A program made the position numbers and the translations under genes. Positions 1 to 4,819 of a stretch of 5,223 nucleotides of DNA are shown here, one piece after another; position 1 is the stretch's first letter; each line of letters opens with the position of its first letter. Origin of the DNA: Bradyrhizobium sp. Lineage in GTDB: Bacteria; Pseudomonadota; Alphaproteobacteria; Rhizobiales; Xanthobacteraceae. The notes beneath the pieces were generated by a model. That model was not told the origin of the DNA, ran no database searches, and was given only the letters and a program-made list of their open reading frames with translations. The stretch covers positions 1-5,223 of the forward strand of contig JAICIT010000236.1 of assembly GCA_025960445.1 (NCBI GenBank). The letters run 5' to 3'.

Positions 1-684
1 ATTGTCGGGATAAAACACCGAAACATACCAGGCATAGACGCCGCCGGCGAGCCCTGCGACAAGCGCTGAAGCCAGCCACGCGATCACGCGCATCCGCACG
101 ACGTTGACACCTGCCATCGACGCACTGACGGCATCCTCTCGCACCGCCTGCAGCGCAAGGCCAAAGCGCGAGTTCTTCAGGAACACCACCGCGCCGAGAG
201 TGAGCGCCAGCACGACAAGGGCGGCAGCATAGGCCAGCGTCGGATTGAACGTTCCCGTGAGCGAGACGCCGTAGGGGCCGCGGGTGATGTTCTCAAGTGC
301 CGGGTTGGCAACGAAATGAAGTACCGCGAGCGACGCCGCGAGATTAGCGATCGCGAAATAAGCGCCGGACAACCGTAATAGTGGCGTCAGCAAAAGTCCG
401 AGCACTACGCCAATCAATCCGGCGGCGAGCACGGCCATGGGTGCGGATGCCTGGTAGTGCATCACCAGAATTGCAAAACCGTAGGCGCCCGCGCCGAAGA
501 ACCCGACGTATCCGAATGGCAGGTAGCCCGTAAAACCGTAAATGATGTTCACGCCCTGGGCGAGGATCAGGAAGATCACGAAATTGAACAACAGGAGATG
601 GTTCTGATAAAAGCCGGGCAGCACCGCGAACACGGCAATTAGCGGGACGAGGATGAACAGCGTGTGTCTGACAGCGCTACGCAA
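1..684 (-). CDS. LivM-type ABC transporter permease (C-terminus cut off by the window edge)
   Basis: Inner-membrane permease of a branched-chain-amino-acid-type (HAAT) importer, which would pair with the LivH-type permease just upstream. The 228 visible codons run in frame to base 1, so the C-terminal part is missing. Several hydrophobic segments are visible, for example about residues 8-25, 30-50 and 83-103. Family landmarks are GFTGYLPFGYVGFFGAGAY near residues 50-68, LRLSGAYFAIANLA near 103-116, and the cytoplasmic coupling loop SRFGLALQAVREDAVSASMAGVNV near 172-195, followed by a GLAGGVYA helix. The first landmark departs from the commoner GQ-SLGH form. No ATG lies near the expected N-terminus. 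A TTG at 684 gives LRSAVRHTLF, places the first membrane helix as usual, and has a purine-rich GGAAGG about 10 nt upstream. Another in-frame TTG at 702 is possible. The start overlaps the livH stop by 8 bp, which suggests translational coupling. Family assignment is firm; the substrate is unknown. Confidence 0.9.
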   Translation of the reverse strand, partial: MRSAVRHTLFILVPLIAVFAVLPGFYQNHLLLFNFVIFLILAQGVNIIYGFTGYLPFGYVGFFGAGAYGFAILVMHYQASAPMAVLAAGLIGVVLGLLLTPLLRLSGAYFAIANLAASLAVLHFVANPALENITRGPYGVSLTGTFNPTLAYAAALVVLALTLGAVVFLKNSRFGLALQAVREDAVSASMAGVNVVRMRVIAWLASALVAGLAGGVYAWYVSVFYPDN

Positions 685-1603
685 CGCGCACCCGCCTTCC
701 AAGCAGCCCGCTCGGACGGAGCAGCAGGATAAAGATAAGGAGTACATAGGGCAGCAGGTCGGCCCACGAACTGAGATAAGTCTGCACCAGCATATAACAG
801 ACGCCATACACGACGCCGCCGAGCGCGGTGCCCAATGGATTTCCAAGCGAGCCCAGCACGACGATCGCGAATGAGGTGACCGTTGCGTCGGCGCCGAACG
901 CCGGCGTCACCGAACCGAACATGAAGGGGGCGAACACGCCGGCAACCGCCGCCAGGCCCAATCCGACACCAAAAGCCGCCGCTGAGACGCGATCCACATC
1001 AATGCCCGTCGCGAAAGCCTCGTCTCGCCGCGACATCACCGCCCGGGTCAGCGTGCCCAGACGGGTCTGATACAAATACACATATACCAACGCGATAGCG
1101 ATCAAGCTGGTGACGGCCGCGATCACCCAGGCGGCTGGAAATCCTTGTCCGAGAATCTGGACCGGTCCGCTTCCCTCAGGTTTGCCGCCGAACAGCTTTA
1201 TCTTGATGGTCGAGAACACCGTGCCCAGTGCACGGCTCTGGATTGAACGCTCGCTGGTCCCAAAGAAGATCGTCGTGAGAGCCTCGATCACCTGCGATAG
1301 CCCGAAGAACAGGATAATGGAGAGCATCTCCGGGTTGACCGAACCCTGCAGCCGAGGCACGAGCACCCAATACAGCAGCAGACCCGCGAGCACGAACAGC
1401 ACAAATGCCAGCGGCACCGCGAACAAGGGATCGATTCCGGCCAGCGCGACCACGCCGAACGCGACGAACGCGCCAAGCATCAGGAAGTCGCCATGCGCAA
1501 GATTGACTATGCGCATGACGCCAAACACGAGATTGAGGCCGATCCCGACCAGGCTGAAATACAGACCGAACAAAACGCCGGCAACGAGCGCATAGACCAG
1601 CAT
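677..1603 (-). CDS. LivH-type ABC transporter permease
   Basis: Inner-membrane permease (308 aa, normal family length) of a HAAT-family importer. It would form the translocation pore with the LivM-type protein encoded immediately downstream. The N-terminus carries the family signature GLNLVFGVMRIVNLAHGDF at about residues 22-40. The ATPase-coupling loop is near residues 181-206 (RLGTLTRAVMSRRDEAFATGIDV). A conserved late region (VVLGSLGNPLGTALGG) is followed by a final helix and the typical LLRPSGLLG end. Roughly eight hydrophobic segments are visible. The ATG at 1603 is preceded by GGGAG about 10 nt upstream. The gene lies 43 bp downstream of the binding-protein gene on the same strand and overlaps the next permease, so the three read as one operon. 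The family is clear. Leucine, isoleucine or valine as the substrate is not shown, because relatives also import aromatic and aliphatic acids or amides. Confidence 0.95.
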   Translation of the reverse strand: MLVYALVAGVLFGLYFSLVGIGLNLVFGVMRIVNLAHGDFLMLGAFVAFGVVALAGIDPLFAVPLAFVLFVLAGLLLYWVLVPRLQGSVNPEMLSIILFFGLSQVIEALTTIFFGTSERSIQSRALGTVFSTIKIKLFGGKPEGSGPVQILGQGFPAAWVIAAVTSLIAIALVYVYLYQTRLGTLTRAVMSRRDEAFATGIDVDRVSAAAFGVGLGLAAVAGVFAPFMFGSVTPAFGADATVTSFAIVVLGSLGNPLGTALGGVVYGVCYMLVQTYLSSWADLLPYVLLIFILLLRPSGLLGRRVRVA

Positions 1604-1631
1604 TAGCGCTTCGCTCCCGGCAATTCAGTTT

Positions 1632-1644
1632 CGATCAGAGATCG
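1632..1644 (-). other. Short inverted repeat (possible stem-loop) between binding-protein and livH genes
   Basis: Arms CGATC and GATCG are separated by 3 nt and lie just after the binding-protein stop codon, inside the 43-bp gap. There is no T-run, so this is not a convincing intrinsic terminator. In liv-type operons a stem-loop here can stabilise the binding-protein message against decay from the 3' side. That role is an inference, and a 5-bp stem is weak. Confidence 0.25.
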
Positions 1645-1646
1645 CG

Positions 1647-2894
1647 TCATGGACGCGGATAGACCGGCTTGCCGGTGGCGGTGTCGTGCGGATAGATCGA
1701 GACGAACCTGATATGGCCGTGATAGTCGAGTTCGAGTTGCCCGAGCGGAGTCAACTCGCCAATCTGGCCCCCCGTGTCGTCGAGCGCAAAGGTGCCATCG
1801 AGCGTTTTGAGTTGCCCGGACAGGCTGAACACCGCACGACGCAATTCTAGCTGATCGAGGCTGTTGGCCACGGAGAGCGTCTTTTCGATCACCAGTCCTG
1901 TGGTGTATCCAGCAACGGCATTGAAGCCGAATTCGATTTTGCCGCCGGCGTATTTCTTGTCCCAGGCCGCTTTGTAGTCCTTTATGTCCATACCGAAATT
2001 GACTGGATATTGCAGTTCCGAGGGTGGCACGTAGGTGAAAACGTGTTCAAGGCCCTTCTCGCCGACGTTCTTTTCCAGAAGCTCGGTCTCGAGACCCGGA
2101 TATATCGCGAACAGCATTTTGAACTTGATGCCGACATCCTGCACGTTGCGGAGGAACGCGATATCGTTCGGCGCGTATCCGAAATGGAACACCGCGTCCG
2201 GCTGCGTATTGTTGATGTTGTTGATGATCACCGTGTAATTGGTGGTCTCGGTGGGGATGCCCTGATCGTAGACGATCTCGATCGGCGCGCCGGATTCCTT
2301 CACAAACTTTCGGAAAGCGTTGGCCTGCGTTCCCGTAAATTCGTTGGTCGAATACAGGATAGCGATCTTCTTGATGCCGAGGCCGGGGCCATCATGTGAA
2401 ACGAAATCCGCGACCGGCTTGGGCCAGATCGTCGAAACTGGATCGGACATGAGCGCTATATACGGATTGTCCTTGGTAAAGAAGCTCGCGCCCGTCCCGG
2501 TCTGATCGAACAGGAACATCTTGTGGTCGCGCGCGATCGCCACCGCGGGTGCTGTCAGCACCGAGCCGGAATCCGCGACCAGTAGATCGACCTTGTCTTG
2601 CGTGATCAGTTGATTGTAGAGCGTCGAAGCCGTCGCGGTATTGCTTTGGTCGTCATAGGCGACAAGCTTGACCGGAATCTTCTTGTCAAATGCCTTTACA
2701 TAGACTCCACCATCCGCGTTTTTCTGGTCGATCCAGAGTTTCAGTGCGCTATGAACCGGCATCGAAATCGACGCGAAGCGTCCGGACGACGCATATAGCG
2801 TACCGATCTTGATTTCCGCTGGCGCATCGGCGGCGAGAGCCTGTGTGGCAAACGACAGGCCTGCGGCCAGCAGTGCGCCGGTGAACTTCAACAT
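1647..2894 (-). CDS. Periplasmic substrate-binding protein of a HAAT-family ABC importer
   Basis: Extracytoplasmic ligand-binding protein (type I periplasmic fold, Peripla_BP_6 type), 415 aa. A Sec signal peptide is clear: MLKFTGALLAAGLSFATQALA, with probable cleavage after ALA at residue 21. There is no lipobox cysteine, so a soluble periplasmic protein is expected. The mature protein begins with the family strand EIKIGTLYASSGRFAS. Further landmarks are VKLVAYDDQSNTATASTLYNQLI, the DSGSVLTAPAVAIA ligand-loop region, IAILYSTNEFTGTQANAFRKF in the second lobe, and VAGYTTGLVIEKTL near the end. The ATG at 2894 is chosen because it has a strong GGAGG 5 nt upstream. An upstream TTG at 2906 overlaps that GGAGG and would only add four residues before the signal peptide. 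It is the first gene of the minus-strand importer operon, in the usual binding protein-LivH-LivM order. The ligand cannot be deduced from sequence. The neighbouring acyl-CoA-type enzymes make a carboxylic acid as plausible as an amino acid. Confidence 0.93.
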   Translation of the reverse strand: MLKFTGALLAAGLSFATQALAADAPAEIKIGTLYASSGRFASISMPVHSALKLWIDQKNADGGVYVKAFDKKIPVKLVAYDDQSNTATASTLYNQLITQDKVDLLVADSGSVLTAPAVAIARDHKMFLFDQTGTGASFFTKDNPYIALMSDPVSTIWPKPVADFVSHDGPGLGIKKIAILYSTNEFTGTQANAFRKFVKESGAPIEIVYDQGIPTETTNYTVIINNINNTQPDAVFHFGYAPNDIAFLRNVQDVGIKFKMLFAIYPGLETELLEKNVGEKGLEHVFTYVPPSELQYPVNFGMDIKDYKAAWDKKYAGGKIEFGFNAVAGYTTGLVIEKTLSVANSLDQLELRRAVFSLSGQLKTLDGTFALDDTGGQIGELTPLGQLELDYHGHIRFVSIYPHDTATGKPVYPRP

Positions 2895-2899
2895 GGAAT

Positions 2900-2904
2900 C
2901 CTCC
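2900..2904 (-). promoter_or_regulatory. Ribosome binding site deciding the start of the binding-protein gene
   Basis: A perfect GGAGG on the minus strand lies 5 nt before the ATG at 2894. It overlaps the alternative upstream TTG codon at 2906, so that TTG cannot use it. This fixes the start just ahead of the signal peptide. Confidence 0.8.
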
Positions 2905-2926
2905 AATTTTCTTGCTTCTCGAATTC

Positions 2927-2956
2927 AATCTAGCGCGGCGGATGATAGCGGCACAA
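2927..2956 (-). promoter_or_regulatory. Possible sigma-70-type promoter for the importer operon
   Basis: Read on the minus strand, TTGTGC (2956-2951) and TAGATT (2932-2927) are separated by 18 nt. Transcription would start near 2920, leaving a short leader before GGAGG at 2904-2900. The matches to TTGACA and TATAAT are only partial (3/6 and 4/6), and alphaproteobacterial promoters are loosely conserved. The call rests mainly on good spacing to the ribosome site. Confidence 0.25.
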
Positions 2957-2978
2957 GCGCTGGCCATTAGACAATAGT

Positions 2979-2998
2979 GCGCGTGCCGGAATACGCGC
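2979..2998. repeat. Inverted repeat, possible operator
   Basis: Arms GCGCGT (2979-2984) and ACGCGC (2993-2998) are perfect reverse complements separated by 8 nt. The repeat sits near the middle of the divergent intergenic region, where a shared repressor or activator would be expected to bind. Six-base GC-rich arms can arise by chance in a genome of this composition, so regulatory function is only inferred. Confidence 0.3.
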
Positions 2999-3053
2999 CA
3001 TGCATAAGCTCACGATGGACCGTTGACGCCGGGGCATCCAATGTCGCATCAAG

Positions 3054-3084
3054 GCCGGAACCGGCGGACTGCGGCGAGACCGCC
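3054..3084 (+). other. GC-rich leader with overlapping possible stems ahead of the DUF35 gene
   Basis: GCCGG-AA-CCGGC (3054-3065) is a perfect 12-bp palindrome. Overlapping it, GGCGG (3063-3067) can pair with CCGCC (3080-3084), and an inner GCGG (3071-3074) with CCGC (3080-3083). The first and second pairings share bases 3063-3065, so they exclude each other. The ribosome site GAGGGAGG starts directly after, at 3085. No T-run and no known riboswitch pattern is seen. This may be only GC-rich background. Confidence 0.2.
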
Positions 3085-3102
3085 GAGGGAGGATCACTGA
3101 CC

Positions 3103-3516
3103 ATGGCTGAACCTGCGCGCGCAAAACCAAAGCCGACGCCTGAGACCCAGCATTTCTGGGACGGCACACGGGCCGGCGAACTGCGCCTGCAGCGTTGCGA
3201 CGCCTGCGCCAACGTGTATTTCCCACCGCGCCCGTTCTGCCCGGCCTGCGCCTCGCGCGAGGTCAGCGTCTTGAAGGCGAGCGGCAAGGGAAAGCTTTAC
3301 AGCTATGTCATCAATCATCGGCCCGCCGCGCCGGGTTTCACCCCGCCCTACGCCATCGCGGTGGTAGAACTTGATGAGGGACCGCGGATGATGAGTAACA
3401 TTGTCGATTGCCCGCAAACGCCGGAAGCGCTGGAGCTCGACATGAAGCTGGAGATCGCGTTTGAAAAGCTCGACGACGCGATCACTCTTCCGCTTTTCCG
3501 TCCGTCAAAGGGCTAA
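3103..3516 (+). CDS. Zinc-ribbon/OB-fold (DUF35 family) protein, partner of the thiolase-fold enzyme
   Basis: A 137-aa DUF35-family protein, thought to act as the acyl-CoA-binding or scaffold partner of thiolase-like enzymes. A short leader with a HFWDGTRAGELRLQRC helix region comes first. A rubredoxin-like zinc ribbon follows, with all four cysteines in two CxxC knuckles (C32, C35, C46, C49). The OB-fold begins at about residue 60 (GKGKLYSYVINHRPAAPGFTPPYAIAVVELDEG). The ATG at 3103 is chosen because GAGGGAGG lies about 10 nt upstream and the protein then has normal family length. An open extension to 2977 has no family-like sequence. The thiolase-fold gene starts 5 bp after the stop. In related pairs, such as the DUF35 domain of ChsH2 with Ltp2 in steroid side-chain degradation, the DUF35 part binds the thiolase-like partner and is needed for activity. 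A similar complex is likely here. The specific substrate is unknown. Confidence 0.92.
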   Translation: MAEPARAKPKPTPETQHFWDGTRAGELRLQRCDACANVYFPPRPFCPACASREVSVLKASGKGKLYSYVINHRPAAPGFTPPYAIAVVELDEGPRMMSNIVDCPQTPEALELDMKLEIAFEKLDDAITLPLFRPSKG

Positions 3517-3521
3517 TCGCG

Positions 3522-4661
3522 ATGCGCAGGAATCAAGTCGCCGTGGTCGGCGCCGCCGAAACCACCGAACTCGGCGTTATTCCCAACATGTCGCAAATTC
3601 AGTTGCATGCGGACGCCGCGCTGAACGCGATCGCCGACGCGGGGCTAAAATTGTCCGATATCGACGGCATCGCTACCGCAGTGGAAACGCCGCAGCAGAT
3701 CGCGCACTATCTCGGCATCACCCCGACCTGGGTCGACGGAACGTCTGTGGGTGGCTGCTCCTTCATGCTGCACGTTCGCCATGCCGCGGCGGCGATCGAG
3801 GCCGGACTTTGCAAAACAGTCTTGATCACTCACGCCGAAAGCGGCAAGTCCATGATCGGAAAGCAGCCGCGCTCGACACCGCCTGATAGCCTGAACGGGC
3901 AGTTCGAGTCCCCATTCGGCGTATACGGTCCGCCGAGCATGTTTCCCATTCCCGTGCTTCGGTACATGAAGACTCACGGCATCACGCATGAGCAGCTCGC
4001 AATGGTGGCGGTCGTGCAGCGGGAATGGGCGGCGAAGAACCCGCGCGCCACGATGAAGGCGCCGATCACGGTCGATGACGTGCTGAACTCCCGGATGATC
4101 GCTTATCCGTTCCGCATCCTGCAGTGCTGCCTTGTGACAGATGGCGGCGGCGCACTGATCCTCACCAGCGCCGATCGCGCCAAGGACTTTCCGAACAAGC
4201 CCGTTTATGTCCTTGGCACTGGCGAGAGCGTGGAAACACCGATGGTCAGCCAGATGAAGTCCTTCGACAGTTCGTGCGCATTCAAGGTCGCGGGTCCGCT
4301 CGCATTCAAGGAAGCCGGCATTGCGCACAAAGATGTCGACCACCTGATGATCTACGATGCGTTCGCCCATCTGCCGCTCTATGGGCTCGGCGACCTCGGC
4401 TTCATGGCGCATGAAGAGGCCGGAAAATTTATAGCCGAGGGCAATACCCGGCCTGGCGGCAAACTGCCGCTCAACACGAATGGCGGCGGGCTTAGCTATA
4501 TGCATTCGGGCATGTACGGGATGTACGCGCTTCAGGAGAGCGTGCGCCAGATGCGCGGTATCGCGCCGGCGCAAGTCCCGGGCGCGAAGATATCGGTGTG
4601 CCATGGCGTCGGCGGCATGTTTGCGGCCAGCGGCACCATCATTTTCACAAACGAGCGTTAG
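3522..4661 (+). CDS. Thiolase-fold enzyme, SCP-x/lipid-transfer type (thiolase or retro-aldolase)
   Basis: A 379-aa cytoplasmic enzyme of the SCP-x-like thiolase branch, often annotated as acetyl-CoA acetyltransferase or lipid-transfer protein. It probably cleaves a C-C bond in a CoA thioester. The N-terminal half opens with QVAVVGAAETTELG and the internal repeat helix DAALNAIADAGL. SVGGCSF at residues 75-81 puts C79 at the position of the thiolase nucleophile. The second half has IYDAFAHLPLY (277-287) where SCP-2 thiolases have HDCF, then NTNGGGLSYMHSGMYG (318-333) with H328, and ISVCHGVGGMFA (357-368) with H361. Length is normal for the family. The ATG at 3522 has AAAGGG 9 nt upstream and follows the DUF35 stop by 5 bp, so the two are almost certainly co-translated and form a complex. 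The loss of the HDCF His and Cys makes ordinary thiolysis uncertain, and a retro-aldolase like Ltp2 is the main alternative. The stop codon lies in a 19-bp tandem repeat. Confidence 0.93.
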   Translation: MRRNQVAVVGAAETTELGVIPNMSQIQLHADAALNAIADAGLKLSDIDGIATAVETPQQIAHYLGITPTWVDGTSVGGCSFMLHVRHAAAAIEAGLCKTVLITHAESGKSMIGKQPRSTPPDSLNGQFESPFGVYGPPSMFPIPVLRYMKTHGITHEQLAMVAVVQREWAAKNPRATMKAPITVDDVLNSRMIAYPFRILQCCLVTDGGGALILTSADRAKDFPNKPVYVLGTGESVETPMVSQMKSFDSSCAFKVAGPLAFKEAGIAHKDVDHLMIYDAFAHLPLYGLGDLGFMAHEEAGKFIAEGNTRPGGKLPLNTNGGGLSYMHSGMYGMYALQESVRQMRGIAPAQVPGAKISVCHGVGGMFAASGTIIFTNER

Positions 4662-4695
4662 CAGGGCTTCTCCTATTTAGCAGGGCTTCTCCTAT
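4658..4695 (+). repeat. Perfect 19-bp tandem duplication across the thiolase stop codon
   Basis: The unit TTAGCAGGGCTTCTCCTAT occurs twice in direct succession (4658-4676 and 4677-4695) without a mismatch. The first copy contains the in-frame TAG stop of the thiolase-fold gene. The second copy's TAG is out of frame. Gain or loss of one unit would leave the protein unchanged. It looks like a recent replication-slippage duplication, or possibly an assembly artefact. Confidence 0.95.
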
Positions 4696-4819
4696 CCGGA
4701 ACAGTCCGTGAGGACCATGCCCAGGATGCGCGCTAGCGGGGTGGAAATCCGGTTGCGGGTGTCGCGCTCTGCGCTCTGAGACAATGGGAATAACAAGCAA
4801 TCGGCAGCGGGAGTCATCC
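4662..4819. other. Spacer between thiolase-fold gene and SDR gene
   Basis: These 158 bp hold no convincing gene. They include most of the 19-bp tandem duplication, a 7-bp tandem repeat (GCGCTCT twice, 4764-4777), and weak palindromes such as CGCTAGCG (4731-4738) and GTCC-GTGA-GGAC (4704-4715). No intrinsic terminator with a T-run is seen, so read-through into the SDR gene is possible. The spacer is also long enough for a separate promoter, but no clear -35/-10 pair was found. Confidence 0.5.
4809..4813 (+). promoter_or_regulatory. Ribosome binding site deciding the SDR start
   Basis: GGGAG lies 6 nt before the ATG at 4820. An in-frame ATG at 4784 would add 12 residues but has only a weak purine stretch upstream. 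The 4820 start also gives the short N-terminus usual for SDR enzymes before the TGxxxGxG motif. Confidence 0.65.

Larger units (their letters stand above)
2895..3102. promoter_or_regulatory. Divergent intergenic region between importer operon and DUF35/thiolase operon
   Basis: This 208-bp stretch separates two divergent start codons (ATG 2894 minus, ATG 3103 plus), so both promoters are expected within it. One frame stays open rightwards from a GTG at 2977 into the DUF35 gene. Its translation has no family resemblance, and the ribosome site favours the ATG at 3103. On the plus strand TTGACG at 3023-3028 is a fair -35 match, but nothing convincing sits at the -10 spacing. Two short inverted repeats lie here (2979-2998 and 3054-3065). 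No regulator gene is present in the window. Confidence 0.6.

Noticed and set aside
1110..1595. 161-codon open frame on the plus strand opposite the LivH-type gene
   Set aside because: A Ser/Thr/Pro-rich translation with no family likeness. It is the shadow of a clear membrane permease on the other strand.
1632..1644. Intrinsic terminator between the binding-protein and livH genes
   Set aside because: The stem is only 5 bp with no T-run, and the permease genes follow closely in the usual operon order. It is kept only as a weak stem-loop.
2010..2399. 129-codon plus-strand frame opposite the binding-protein gene
   Set aside because: No ribosome site or domain was recognised. The minus strand carries a complete binding protein with a signal peptide.
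2977..3102. Upstream in-frame extension of the DUF35 protein from a GTG
   Set aside because: The added 42 residues lack family resemblance. A good ribosome site and normal family length support the ATG at 3103.
3645..4604. 319-codon open frame on the minus strand opposite the thiolase-fold gene
   Set aside because: It has no recognisable domain and is rich in Arg and His, as expected from the complement of a GC-rich coding frame. The plus-strand frame matches a full-length thiolase-fold enzyme.
4764..4777. GCGCTCT tandem pair as a regulatory repeat
   Set aside because: Two 7-base GC-rich copies are easily due to chance or slippage, and no regulatory context is visible.
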